Positions 6,883 to 14,636 of a stretch of DNA of 38,773 nt are shown piece after piece; the first letter of the stretch is position 1, and each line of letters starts with the position of its first letter. A model generated the notes under the pieces. That model saw only the letters and a program-made list of their open reading frames with translations. It was not told the origin of the DNA and searched no databases. The stretch comes from Oscillospiraceae bacterium. GTDB taxonomy: Bacteria; Bacillota; Clostridia; UMGS1840; HGM11507. The position numbers and the translations under genes were made by a program. The stretch spans positions 1 through 38,773 of the forward strand of contig SVKJ01000014.1 of assembly GCA_015068525.1 (NCBI GenBank), written 5' to 3'.

Positions 6883-7472
6883 ATATTTTTTAAAAAAGTC
6901 CTTCTGTGAATTTCACACGAACCATACTTTCTTATATTTTCAATATGTTCTTTTGTTCCGTAGCCTTTATGCTTTTTAAAACCGTACTGAGGGTATAATT
7001 CATCCATTTTTATAATAAATCTGTCCCTCGTAACTTTTGCGATTATAGATGCCGCTGCTATATTATATGATTTGGAATCTCCCTTTATGATAGTTTTATT
7101 ATTTTGTTTAATGCCCCTGTTCTGATTTCCGTCAATAAGAGCTAAATCGGGAACAACTTTAAGTCCCAAAATTGCCATATCCATTGCTTTCATAGTTGCA
7201 TTTAAAATATTTATTTCGTCAATTTCTTTTTCCGAAACTGACGCAACCGACCAGTCAAGTGCATTTTCTAAAATAATATCATAAAGTGCTTCTCTCTTTT
7301 TTTCAGTTAACTTCTTAGAGTCATTAACTTCAGGAATTATAAAATCTTCCTTCATAATAATTGCACAGGCATAAACGGGGCCTGCAAGAGGACCTCTGCC
7401 CGCTTCATCAACCCCGCAAATTATATTATAACCTTCTTTTTTAAATTCCTTATCAAATTCAAATAAACTCAT
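6879..7472 (-). CDS. rnhB: Ribonuclease HII
   Basis: Cleaves the RNA strand of RNA-DNA hybrids and removes ribonucleotides misinserted into DNA. From ATG 7472 the protein is 197 residues. The active-site GVDEAGRGPLAGP (20-32) provides the first Asp-Glu pair; DGN and KGDSKSYNIAAASIIAKVTR follow with further conserved residues, and the C-terminal HKGYGTKEH is typical. A longer frame continues to 7544, but ATG 7472 gives an ATGA overlap with the rbgA stop and an upstream GGAG, which fits the tightly packed operon. Confidence 0.93.
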   Translation of the reverse strand: MSLFEFDKEFKKEGYNIICGVDEAGRGPLAGPVYACAIIMKEDFIIPEVNDSKKLTEKKREALYDIILENALDWSVASVSEKEIDEINILNATMKAMDMAILGLKVVPDLALIDGNQNRGIKQNNKTIIKGDSKSYNIAAASIIAKVTRDRFIIKMDELYPQYGFKKHKGYGTKEHIENIRKYGSCEIHRRTFLKNI

Positions 7473-8317
7473 AACTTTGGCATCTCCAAACTTATTTTTC
7501 CAAGTTTTAACCCTCGAAACTCGTCTAAAATTGTGTTGGCGCATCTTGTTAAATCTATTTCCCCGCCTTTTATAACAAAGCCTCTTTTTCTTCCTATCTC
7601 TTCCATAAGTTCATAAGTATCTTTATCCTCATTAAAATCAACATTATATCTTAATTTTAAATTTTCGGGATAATTGTTTTTTAAAAAATCAAGAAGATAA
7701 AAAGCAAGTTCTTCCACATCTAAAATCTCATCTTTTATCGAGCCGACAAACGCAAGTTTTTTTGCAGTTTCCTCATCATCAAACTTATGCCATAAAATTC
7801 CCGGAGTATCTAAAAGTTCATAGCCTTCTTTAATTCTTACCCACTGTTTCCCTTTTGTTATACCCGGCCTGTCTCCTGTTTTCGCGCCTGCTCTTTTTGT
7901 AATTTTATTTATAAAAGAAGATTTTCCCACATTAGGAATACCGACTACCATCATTTTTATAACAAGGTTAAGATTTTTTTCTTTAAATTTATCTATTTTT
8001 TCTTTTAAAACCTGATTGATACCCTCATAAACATCATTAAAGCCTTTGCCGTCTAAAGAATTAACTTTTACAACTTTAATGCCGTTATTTTTATAATAGT
8101 TTATCCAGTCGCTTGTAACTTTATCGTCTGCCATATCTGACTTATTAAACACAATAAGACGAGGTTTGTTTTTAACAATCTCGTCTATAAGCGGATTTTT
8201 AGATGCAAGAGGAATTCTTGCATCTACAAGTTCAATAACTATATCCACAAGTTTTAAGTTATCTTTAATTAAGCCTTCGGTCTTTTTCATATGACCGGGG
8301 AACCAGTTTATATTCAT
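7469..8317 (-). CDS. rbgA: Ribosome biogenesis GTPase A
   Basis: Circularly permuted GTPase (RbgA/YlqF) that helps late assembly of the 50S subunit. The 282 residues match the family. The permuted motif order is visible: G4 FNKSD comes first, G1 GIPNVGKSS later, then the G2 region GDRPGITKG and G3 DTPG. The N-terminal NINWFPGHMKKT is a signature of the YlqF group. The ATG overlaps the lepB stop (ATGA) and the 3' end overlaps the rnhB start in the same manner, so the genes are translationally coupled. Confidence 0.95.
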   Translation of the reverse strand: MNINWFPGHMKKTEGLIKDNLKLVDIVIELVDARIPLASKNPLIDEIVKNKPRLIVFNKSDMADDKVTSDWINYYKNNGIKVVKVNSLDGKGFNDVYEGINQVLKEKIDKFKEKNLNLVIKMMVVGIPNVGKSSFINKITKRAGAKTGDRPGITKGKQWVRIKEGYELLDTPGILWHKFDDEETAKKLAFVGSIKDEILDVEELAFYLLDFLKNNYPENLKLRYNVDFNEDKDTYELMEEIGRKRGFVIKGGEIDLTRCANTILDEFRGLKLGKISLEMPKL

Positions 8318-9003
8318 TTAACCACTCCGAATTTATCAAATGGAAGAAGACGGAACACCGCTTTTCCCACTACCTGTTCATTTCTTAAAATACCAACTGT
8401 TCTGTCCCTGCTGTCCTTACTCCATTCTCTGTTATCGCCCATTACAAAAACGCATCCTTCGGGAACTGTAACAGGCATATCCATAGACTGAGTATAAGTT
8501 TTTACAGTATCAGAAATATAATCTTCTTCTAAAAGTTTACCGTCAATATAAACTTTACCATCTCTTAAATCAATAGTCTGCCCGCCTGTTGCTATAACTC
8601 TTTTAATATATAAAACACGGTTAAACATAGTTTTACCCTTAACCGTTCCCTCTTTTAAATAAGGGTCAACAACAACAATATCAGAATAACGAGGTTCATA
8701 CATAAAGCGTACTGCAATAAGTCTGTCTTTATCTTTTAGAGTCGGATCCATCGAAGAACCCGAAACGGTTACCTGAACGAAAACAAATATATGAAGCAAA
8801 AGAACAATAGCAATAGCAGAGGCTATTGATACAACCCAGTCAAAAATTTCTTTTACTAAACTTTTTTTCTTTTTTGGTTCCTTATCTAAGATTTCAACAA
8901 CCTCGCCGTTTTCATTCTCTTCGGTTATTGAATCTATTTCAATTTTCATAACATCTTCGTTATTCTCTTCATTGTTTGGAAGATTTTCTAAATTATCGCT
9001 CAT
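8314..9003 (-). CDS. lepB: Signal peptidase I
   Basis: Membrane protease that removes signal peptides from secreted proteins (family S26). From ATG 9003 (MSDNLENL) it has 229 residues. An unusually long acidic cytoplasmic N-terminal tail (about residues 1-50, rich in E, D and N) precedes a single membrane segment (about 53-78). Catalytic motifs are SGSSMDPT with Ser 84 and YIKRVIATGG with Lys 134; GDNREWSKDSR is the conserved box near the C-terminus. The start at 9003 is preferred because GGAGG lies 8 nt upstream; a frame reaching 9090 would run into repeat DNA. The gene is separated from rplS by 223 bp of repeats and may have its own promoter. Confidence 0.93.
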   Translation of the reverse strand: MSDNLENLPNNEENNEDVMKIEIDSITEENENGEVVEILDKEPKKKKSLVKEIFDWVVSIASAIAIVLLLHIFVFVQVTVSGSSMDPTLKDKDRLIAVRFMYEPRYSDIVVVDPYLKEGTVKGKTMFNRVLYIKRVIATGGQTIDLRDGKVYIDGKLLEEDYISDTVKTYTQSMDMPVTVPEGCVFVMGDNREWSKDSRDRTVGILRNEQVVGKAVFRLLPFDKFGVVK

Positions 9004-9226
9004 ATTATTTACCTCCTGAAATATGTCTGCTGGTATAGTCACATCAATGCAATTGCCGTATGGCATAATTGCATTTCCTTCATTCCTCATTCCTAAATCC
9101 TAATTCCTAATTAGAAATGTTTTCATTTTTTGTGATCCGTGCAACTTTTTACATCCACTAAGAAAAACAGGCTTAAAAACATCCTGCATTATGATGCAAG
9201 TGCTTTCAAGCCCCTTTAATTTATTA
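9004..9226. repeat. Intergenic repeat block between rplS and lepB
   Basis: No gene is supported. 9046-9075 is a hairpin with arms AATGCAATT and AATTGCATT around GCCGTATGGC plus an AT bulge. It is followed at about 9076-9114 by a CATTCCTCATTCCTAA-type string. Both modules recur at 17491-17555. The rplS-proximal part (about 9150-9220) holds the hairpin TGCAT-CATA-ATGCA and GGGCTT/AAGCC arms, followed by a U-rich run, which may be the rplS terminator. Confidence 0.75.
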
Positions 9227-9568
9227 TTAGATTCTTTCTTTAACTTTTGCTGCTTTACCAACTCTGTCTCTAAGATAATAAAGTTTAGCTCTTCTAACTT
9301 TACCTTTTCTAATAACTTCGATTTTACCTATATTAGGTGAGTTAACAGGGAATGTTCTTTCAACACCAACACCGTAAGAAACTCTTCTAACTGTAAATGT
9401 TTCAGCAATTCCGCCGTTTTTCTTTCTGATAATAGTGCCTTCGAAAGCCTGAAGTCTTTCTCTGTTTCCTTCTCTAACTTTTACGAAAACTCTAACAGTA
9501 TCACCAATATTTAGTTCAGGCAAATCTGTTCTAATAAGATCAGCAGTAATAGATTTAATAATATCCAT
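9227..9568 (-). CDS. rplS: 50S ribosomal protein L19
   Basis: Structural protein of the large ribosomal subunit at the 30S-50S interface. From ATG 9568 (MDIIKSITADL) it is 113 residues, the usual length. The motifs LNIGDTVRVFVKVREGNRER, then FEGTIIRKKNGG and the C-terminal KVRRAKLYYLRDRVGKAAKV, are standard. The start is set by GGGAGG upstream of the ATG; a longer frame to 9601 has no ribosome site and would consume the leader. It follows trmD with an 85-nt gap that may hold an autoregulatory leader. Confidence 0.96.
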   Translation of the reverse strand: MDIIKSITADLIRTDLPELNIGDTVRVFVKVREGNRERLQAFEGTIIRKKNGGIAETFTVRRVSYGVGVERTFPVNSPNIGKIEVIRKGKVRRAKLYYLRDRVGKAAKVKERI

Positions 9569-9653
9569 TGCTTTATCCTCCCTTCTTGCCTGGGAATTCA
9601 TAAATAGCCCTTTTAACTACCAGAGGAACACCCTAATTCAGTTTAATAGTATA
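9569..9653 (-). promoter_or_regulatory. Possible rplS (L19) leader RNA
   Basis: The 85-nt gap between trmD and rplS contains GTGTTCCTCTGG and, 29 nt on, CCCAGG; the TCTGG and CCAGG parts can pair as a short stem enclosing GGG/CCC. L19 leaders that control rplS are known in Firmicutes at this location. I assign this by position and general resemblance, not by a covariance-model match. Confidence 0.35.
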
Positions 9654-10397
9654 TCATACCTTTTTGTCTTTTGCAAGACTTTTTTTAATATTTTCAAAGA
9701 TTTCTTTTTCTTTTTTGGAAAAATTATCTTCATTTATCAAATCGGGCCTTTTTAAATATGTAGCCTCAATTGATTTTGTAAGTCTAAATTCCTCAATATT
9801 TTTATGATGCCCCGAAAGTAATACATCGGGAACTTTTAACCCCATAAATTCTTCAGGCCTTGTATACTGAGGATACTCCAAAAGATTGTTTTCAAAAGAT
9901 TCTTCTTTTGTTGAGTTGTCATTTCCCAAAACTCCCGGAAGCAGTCTTAAAATACTGTCGCAAACAGGCATAACTGCAAGTTCGCCTCCCGTTAAGATAA
10001 AATCGCCAAGTGATATTTCTTCGGGTTTTAACAGTTCATTGACTCTCTGGTCGATTCCCTCATAATGCCCGCATAAAAATATCAGATGTTCTTCTTTTGA
10101 AAGTTCTTTTGCCATATTCTGATTAAAGGTTTTGCCATGAGGAGTAAGATATATAAAACGCGACTTTTCGCTTTTAACCGACTGGTATGCACGATATACA
10201 GGCTCCGCCTGCATAATCATTCCATCTCCCCCGCCATACGGGTAATCGTCAACCCGCCTGTGCTTATCTAATGTAAAATCCCTTATATCAATTAAATTAA
10301 GTTCATATAAGTTATTCCTTAATGCACGGCCTGTAACCGATTCTCCTAAAACGCCTTTAATCATATCGGGAAAAAGAGTCAATATATCAATTCTCAT
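9654..10397 (-). CDS. trmD: tRNA (guanine-N1-)-methyltransferase
   Basis: Methylates G37 next to the anticodon in tRNAs, using S-adenosylmethionine, to prevent +1 frameshifting. The 247 residues fit the SPOUT enzyme TrmD. Visible motifs are RIDILTLFPDM at the N-terminus, VDDYPYGGGDGMIMQAEPVY, the trefoil-knot cofactor loop LCGHYEGIDQRV, and SLGDFILTGGELAVMPVCDS. The start overlaps the rimM stop by 4 nt. The gene lies in the conserved rpsP-khpA-rimM-trmD-rplS order. Confidence 0.96.
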   Translation of the reverse strand: MRIDILTLFPDMIKGVLGESVTGRALRNNLYELNLIDIRDFTLDKHRRVDDYPYGGGDGMIMQAEPVYRAYQSVKSEKSRFIYLTPHGKTFNQNMAKELSKEEHLIFLCGHYEGIDQRVNELLKPEEISLGDFILTGGELAVMPVCDSILRLLPGVLGNDNSTKEESFENNLLEYPQYTRPEEFMGLKVPDVLLSGHHKNIEEFRLTKSIEATYLKRPDLINEDNFSKKEKEIFENIKKSLAKDKKV

Positions 10398-10891
10398 ATC
10401 TCATCTAACCCGTCTATAATATGAACAGTCATTTTATTATTTTGGGTATCAATACTTAGTATAACGTCCTTTATAGCAGGAAGATACATACTTTTTTTAT
10501 TTTCCCTTTTAACTTCGTAAACATCGTTGGAACCTGTACGGAAAACATCTTTTATAGTTCCGAGATACTCCCCGCTGTCAGTTATAACTTCCATACCCAA
10601 AATATCTTTAATATAAAATTCTCCATCTTCTAAAGACGGTAAATCTTCTTCATAAATTTCTGCATCAAAGTTCTTTAACTTTTCTGCCATTTCAATGGTG
10701 TCTATACCATCAAAGGTTATAAAAACCATATTCTTAAAGAATTTTACCTTATTTATATCATATTTTTTTTCGTTTACTATTAAATAGGAAAATTCACTGA
10801 ATGCATCAAGTTCGTCAATATAAGGGTAGATTTTAACCTCGCCCCTTAAACCTCTTGTATTGACAACTTTACCGACTGAAATTTTACTCAT
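10394..10891 (-). CDS. rimM: 16S rRNA processing protein RimM
   Basis: Assembly factor for the head of the 30S subunit; it binds ribosomal protein S19. The 165 residues are of usual length. The N-terminal barrel starts VGKVVNTRGLRGEVKIYPY and the C-terminal PRC-barrel contains GEFYIKDILGMEV and VYEVKRENKKSMYLPAIKDV. It overlaps khpA upstream and trmD downstream by 4 nt each, so the three are tightly coupled. Confidence 0.95.
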   Translation of the reverse strand: MSKISVGKVVNTRGLRGEVKIYPYIDELDAFSEFSYLIVNEKKYDINKVKFFKNMVFITFDGIDTIEMAEKLKNFDAEIYEEDLPSLEDGEFYIKDILGMEVITDSGEYLGTIKDVFRTGSNDVYEVKRENKKSMYLPAIKDVILSIDTQNNKMTVHIIDGLDEI

Positions 10892-11115
10892 ATTATATCA
10901 ACTATAATCCTTTTATCAGTTTTTGCACCGGCTGCTTTCATTAAGGTTCTTATTGCCTGAGCATTTTTACCCTGTTTGCCGATGATTTTACCCATGTCTT
11001 TTTCATCAACATGAAGTGTGTAATAAATAGTTCTTTCTTCTTCTTTTTCGGTAATCTCGATATTCTCAGGATTATCAACTAAAGAAGATGCAAGAAAGTT
11101 TAGTAAATCTTTCAT
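10888..11115 (-). CDS. khpA: KH-domain RNA-binding protein KhpA (YlqC)
   Basis: Small cytoplasmic RNA-binding protein; in Firmicutes it pairs with KhpB/Jag and influences cell elongation and small-RNA function. From ATG 11115 it has 75 residues, normal for KhpA. The KH signature GKIIGKQGKNAQAIRTLMKA carries the GxxG loop (GKQG). I prefer ATG 11115 (MKDLLNF) because AAGGTG lies 6 nt upstream; an in-frame GTG at 11124 is part of that ribosome site. It sits between rpsP and rimM as in other Firmicutes. Confidence 0.93.
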   Translation of the reverse strand: MKDLLNFLASSLVDNPENIEITEKEEERTIYYTLHVDEKDMGKIIGKQGKNAQAIRTLMKAAGAKTDKRIIVDII

Positions 11116-11125
11116 AAAGTTCACC

Positions 11126-11368
11126 TTAGATTATGTTATTCTTTTTAAGTAAATCTCTTACTGTATCAGTAGGCTGAGCACCGTTAGCAATCCATTTTTT
11201 TGCTTTTTCTGCATCAACTTTGAATTCCTTTTCTTTAGTTAAAGGATTGTATGTGCCGATTTCTTCTATAAATCTACCATCTCTTGGTGATCTTGAATCT
11301 GCTACAACTACTCTGTAAAAAGGTGTCTTTTTAGCACCCATTCTTTTTAATCTGATTTTAACTGCCAT
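11126..11368 (-). CDS. rpsP: 30S ribosomal protein S16
   Basis: Small-subunit protein needed for 30S assembly. From ATG 11368 (MAVKIRLKRMG) it is 80 residues, the standard size. KIRLKRMGAKKTPFYRVVVA and SRSPRDGRFIEEIGTYNP are invariant family motifs. GGAGG lies 8 nt before this ATG, so the longer frame to 11383 is rejected. It lies 37 bp downstream of ffh. Confidence 0.97.
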   Translation of the reverse strand: MAVKIRLKRMGAKKTPFYRVVVADSRSPRDGRFIEEIGTYNPLTKEKEFKVDAEKAKKWIANGAQPTDTVRDLLKKNNII

Positions 11369-11404
11369 GTTAAATTCCTCCATTTTTATTTATTATATTT
11401 TTAT

Positions 11405-12733
11405 TTAAAAGAAACCTTTCATCATATGTTTAGGTAACTTTTTATTTGAAAATTGTTTCATCATTTTTTTCATCTGCTCAAACTGTTTTAAAAGAGCATT
11501 TACCTCAGGAAGACTTGTTCCGCTTCCTTTGGCAATTCTTTCTTTTCTTGAAAGATTAATGATTGAAGGGTTATCTCTTTCCTTTTGAGTCATAGAAAGG
11601 ATAATCGCTTTTGTTTTGTCAAACTGATTGTCAGGAATTTTAACTCCCGCTAAGGCTTTTTTATTTACCCCGGGAAGCATTCCCAATATATTTTCAATAG
11701 GTCCCATACTTTTAATCTGGTCAATCTGGTCTAAAAAGTCAGAAAAAGTAAAAGTCTGGGTTTTCATTTTTTTAGTAAGTTCCTGTGCTTTTTTTGCATC
11801 TATAGCCTGTTCGGCTTTTTCGATAAGAGTAAGCACATCACCCATACCTAAAATTCTTGATGCCATTCTGTCAGGGTAAAAAGGTTCAAGTTCGTTTAAC
11901 TTTTCTCCCATACCCACATATTTTATCGGTTTTCCTGTAACAGCCTTAACCGAAAGCACACTACCGCCTCTGGCATCGCCGTCAAGTTTGGTAACAATTA
12001 CGCCCGATAAATCAAGTTTTTCATCAAATGCTGTCGCAAAATTAAGCGCGTCCTGCCCTGTCATAGCATCAATTACAAGCAAAATTTCGGTAGGATTTAC
12101 GGCACTTTTTATATTTTCAAGTTCATCCATAAGTTCGTCATCAATATGAAGACGCCCTGCTGTATCTATAATAACAACATCATTTAATTCTTTTTTAGCC
12201 TTCAAAACAGCATTTTTTGCTATTTTAACAGGATCCTTTTCTCCCTCTTCAAAGTACACAGGTACCGAAAAAGAAGAACCAACTGTTATAAGTTGCTTTA
12301 TTGCAGCAGGCCTTTGAACATCACAGGCAACAAGCATAGGCTTTTTACCCTGCTTTTTTAAAACTCCTGAAAGTTTTGCAGAAGTGGTTGTTTTACCTGT
12401 ACCCTGCAAACCAACAAGCATTATAACTGTAGGAGGACTGTCCGAAAACTTAATTTTTTCGTTCTCTTTGCCCATAAGAGCGCACAGTTCTTCATTAACA
12501 ATCTTTATAACCTGCTGACCTGGAGTAAGGCTTTCCAAAACCTCTTCGCCAACTGCTTTTTCACTTACTTTTTTAACAAAATCTTTCGCTACCCTGTAGT
12601 TTACATCTGCTTCTAAAAGTGCAACTCTGATTTCTCTCATTGCAAGTTTAACGTCAGATTCTGAAAGTTTCCCTTTTCTCTTTAAATTTTTAAAAATATC
12701 GGATAATTTATCTTTTAAACTGTCAAATGCCAC
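11405..12733 (-). CDS. ffh: Signal recognition particle protein Ffh
   Basis: GTPase that binds signal sequences and the 4.5S/scRNA to deliver nascent membrane and secreted proteins to FtsY. The 442 residues carry an N-terminal helical domain, the G domain with GLQGTGKTTTSAKL (about 108-121), DTAGRLHIDDELM and TKLDGDARGG, and a C-terminal methionine-rich M domain with FEQMKKMMKQF and a KHMMKGFF tail. It lies directly after ylxM, as in most Firmicutes. No SRP RNA gene was seen in the window. Confidence 0.97.
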   Translation of the reverse strand: MAFDSLKDKLSDIFKNLKRKGKLSESDVKLAMREIRVALLEADVNYRVAKDFVKKVSEKAVGEEVLESLTPGQQVIKIVNEELCALMGKENEKIKFSDSPPTVIMLVGLQGTGKTTTSAKLSGVLKKQGKKPMLVACDVQRPAAIKQLITVGSSFSVPVYFEEGEKDPVKIAKNAVLKAKKELNDVVIIDTAGRLHIDDELMDELENIKSAVNPTEILLVIDAMTGQDALNFATAFDEKLDLSGVIVTKLDGDARGGSVLSVKAVTGKPIKYVGMGEKLNELEPFYPDRMASRILGMGDVLTLIEKAEQAIDAKKAQELTKKMKTQTFTFSDFLDQIDQIKSMGPIENILGMLPGVNKKALAGVKIPDNQFDKTKAIILSMTQKERDNPSIINLSRKERIAKGSGTSLPEVNALLKQFEQMKKMMKQFSNKKLPKHMMKGFF

Positions 12734-12748
12734 GGAGTATCACATCCT

Positions 12749-13111
12749 TTAAAAATCAAGTTCGGTAACTAAATCCGCAATTTCTTTTATCCAGTTTTGA
12801 ATAAGGTTATTTCTTAACTGAACGTTATTAAGATTATTTATATCCTCTAAAAGACTGTTTATCTTTTCGATTTTTTCACGGTTTAAACTGTACTTTTCGC
12901 TTAATTTCAACTTGTCTTCACATTCTAAAATTGCTTCTTCTGCTCTTTTTATACTGTCACGAACGCCCTGCCTTGTAATTTTAAGATGTTCGCTGATTTC
13001 AGCAAGGGAATAATCCTGATTATAATAATAATCCATAACCTCATACTGTTTTTTAGTAATAATATCTCCGTAAATGTCAAGAAGCACACACATTTTTAAA
13101 TCTTTAGCCAA
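12749..13111 (-). CDS. ylxM: YlxM (UPF0122) helix-turn-helix protein
   Basis: Small sigma-70 region-4-like DNA- or RNA-binding protein usually encoded just before ffh; it has been linked to SRP function. The 120 residues fit. The helix-turn-helix is YSLAEISEHLKITRQGVRDS followed by IKRAEEAIL. I place the start at a TTG (13111) because GAGGTGA lies 7 nt upstream; the next in-frame ATG is 6 codons later. It is the first gene of the ffh-ribosomal operon, with a strong promoter about 60 nt upstream. In many relatives ftsY is its immediate neighbour; here 4.4 kb intervenes. Confidence 0.92.
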   Translation of the reverse strand: MAKDLKMCVLLDIYGDIITKKQYEVMDYYYNQDYSLAEISEHLKITRQGVRDSIKRAEEAILECEDKLKLSEKYSLNREKIEKINSLLEDINNLNNVQLRNNLIQNWIKEIADLVTELDF

Positions 13112-13167
13112 GTAAAATCACCTCTTTTTTTAAGGTGTGTAAAGTTATTTTCTTTACAACCTTTATG

Positions 13168-13196
13168 ATTATAGTATATTTTTACCCTCTTGTCAA
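13168..13196 (-). promoter_or_regulatory. Promoter of the ylxM-ffh-ribosomal operon
   Basis: TTGACA (13196-13191), 17-nt spacer, TATAAT (13173-13168), reading toward ylxM: a perfect sigma-A consensus. Downstream, GTAAAG and CTTTAC (about 13139-13157) could form a small leader hairpin. Confidence 0.9.
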
Positions 13197-13213
13197 GGGT
13201 TTTACATAAAAAA

Positions 13214-13330
13214 ATGCAGTAAATTTTACTGCATCAAAACATTTCCAACTGAAAGATTTTTTAAAAAAACTAAAAATCTTTCAGTTTAGTGAATAATTTT
13301 ATTGATTTTTGCAAAATCTTTCAGTATAAT
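13214..13330 (+). promoter_or_regulatory. Promoter of the DUF4143 ATPase gene with repeated AATCTTTCAGT sites
   Basis: TTGATT (13302-13307), 17-nt spacer, TATAAT (13325-13330) form the promoter. The sequence AAAATCTTTCAGT (13313-13325) abuts the -10. It recurs at 13273-13285 and in inverted form at 13247-13261; the latter two make a perfect 15-bp inverted repeat (13247-13261/13272-13286). This looks like a set of operator sites. A further hairpin at 13214-13234 followed by a U run on the minus strand may be an old terminator. Confidence 0.75.
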
Positions 13331-13348
13331 ATTAGTGAGGTGATTTAG

Positions 13349-14530
13349 ATGATTAAAAGAGAACACTATATTGATATGGTTCGTCCTTTTTATGATTCAG
13401 ACTTAATTAAAATTATAACCGGTATAAGACGAAGCGGAAAGTCAATTATTATGGAGCAGATTGTCAGTGAAATTAAAACTAAGAGCGACAATATTATTTA
13501 CCTTAATTTTGAAGATAAAAAAATTTCTTCAAATATCAGAACAGTTGATATGTTAATAGAATATGTAGAAGAAAACCGAAAAGCAGGTAAGTGCTACCTT
13601 TTTTTTGATGAAATTCAAGAACTTGAAGGATGGCAGGATGCTTGTAAAACATTAAGACTTTATGATAATTCCATTTTCATTACAGGGTCAAACTCAAAAT
13701 TATTATCAGGTGAATTTACTAAAGAATTAAGCGGAAGATTTGTTTCTTTTCGTATCCGCCCATTCGTTTACAAAGAAATATCAGAATACACCTCACAACT
13801 TGGAAAAGAAATTTCAATTACTGATTATTTGATTTGGGGCGGTTTCCCGAAACGTTTTGAATTTGAAGAAGGCTCTGCACAGGAACGCTATCTTAACGAT
13901 TTAGATGACACTATTGTTATCAATGATTTAATTAAACGCTATAAAATTAAAAAAGTAAGTTTGTTTAAAAGTTTGGTTAATTTTATTCTTCGCAGTAACA
14001 GCAGAATTATATCTGCCAATTCTATACATTCATATATAAAACAGGAACACGAAAAATGTTCCATTAATACTATAATGAAATATATAGAATATCTTGAAGA
14101 GGCATATATTATCGAATCTGTTAAGCAGTATTCAACTAAAACAAAAAAGGAATTAAAATATTACTCAAAGATATACAATGCTGATGTTTCGCTAAATTCA
14201 ATCCGATGCATGAATAATCGATACGACCTTACACATAATTTAGAAAACATAGTATATAACGAATTAGTGTATATGGGGTATGAAATATATGTGTATAATA
14301 ACGCAGGTAAAGAGATAGATTTTCTTGCCACAAAAGACGGCAAACAGTATTTCGTACAAGTCGCATACAGCATTGCAGAGGATAAAGCATACGAAAGAGA
14401 ATTTGGTGCTTTCAAAAATATCGATAACCTTTCTTCCAAAATTATTATAACAAATGATGATATAGACTATTCAACAAGTACGGTAAGGCATATAAAACTA
14501 AAGGATTTTCTTGTTATGGAAAGTCTTTAA
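13349..14530 (+). CDS. AAA-type ATPase with DUF4143 domain
   Basis: Predicted P-loop ATPase of the AAA_14/DUF4143 group, common in gut anaerobes, often in multiple mobile copies and of unknown function. The 393 residues hold Walker A GIRRSGKS (25-32), Walker B CYLFFDEIQ (82-90), a sensor-like FITGSNS, and a C-terminal nuclease-like DUF4143 region with EIDFLATKDGKQYFVQVAYS, in which the E-x-D and Q/K-x-V pattern recalls restriction-endonuclease-fold proteins. It is transcribed against the neighbouring genes, has its own promoter and terminator, and interrupts the usual ftsY-ylxM adjacency, so it is probably an insertion. Its biochemical role is not known. Confidence 0.88.
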   Translation: MIKREHYIDMVRPFYDSDLIKIITGIRRSGKSIIMEQIVSEIKTKSDNIIYLNFEDKKISSNIRTVDMLIEYVEENRKAGKCYLFFDEIQELEGWQDACKTLRLYDNSIFITGSNSKLLSGEFTKELSGRFVSFRIRPFVYKEISEYTSQLGKEISITDYLIWGGFPKRFEFEEGSAQERYLNDLDDTIVINDLIKRYKIKKVSLFKSLVNFILRSNSRIISANSIHSYIKQEHEKCSINTIMKYIEYLEEAYIIESVKQYSTKTKKELKYYSKIYNADVSLNSIRCMNNRYDLTHNLENIVYNELVYMGYEIYVYNNAGKEIDFLATKDGKQYFVQVAYSIAEDKAYEREFGAFKNIDNLSSKIIITNDDIDYSTSTVRHIKLKDFLVMESL

Positions 14531-14570
14531 TATCATCATATCTAATAAAATCAAATTATTAAGTAATTTT

Positions 14571-14600
14571 AAAAGGCTGAGCGTTCTCGTTCAGCCTTTT
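14571..14600 (+). terminator. Bidirectional terminator between DUF4143 and UPF0182 genes
   Basis: AAAAGGCTGA (14571-14580) pairs with TCAGCCTTTT (14591-14600), extended by a GCG/CGT inner stem. U-rich ends on both strands let it serve both converging genes. Confidence 0.85.
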
Positions 14601-14636
14601 ATTATATACACATTTTTTTCTTTGTCGATATATATT

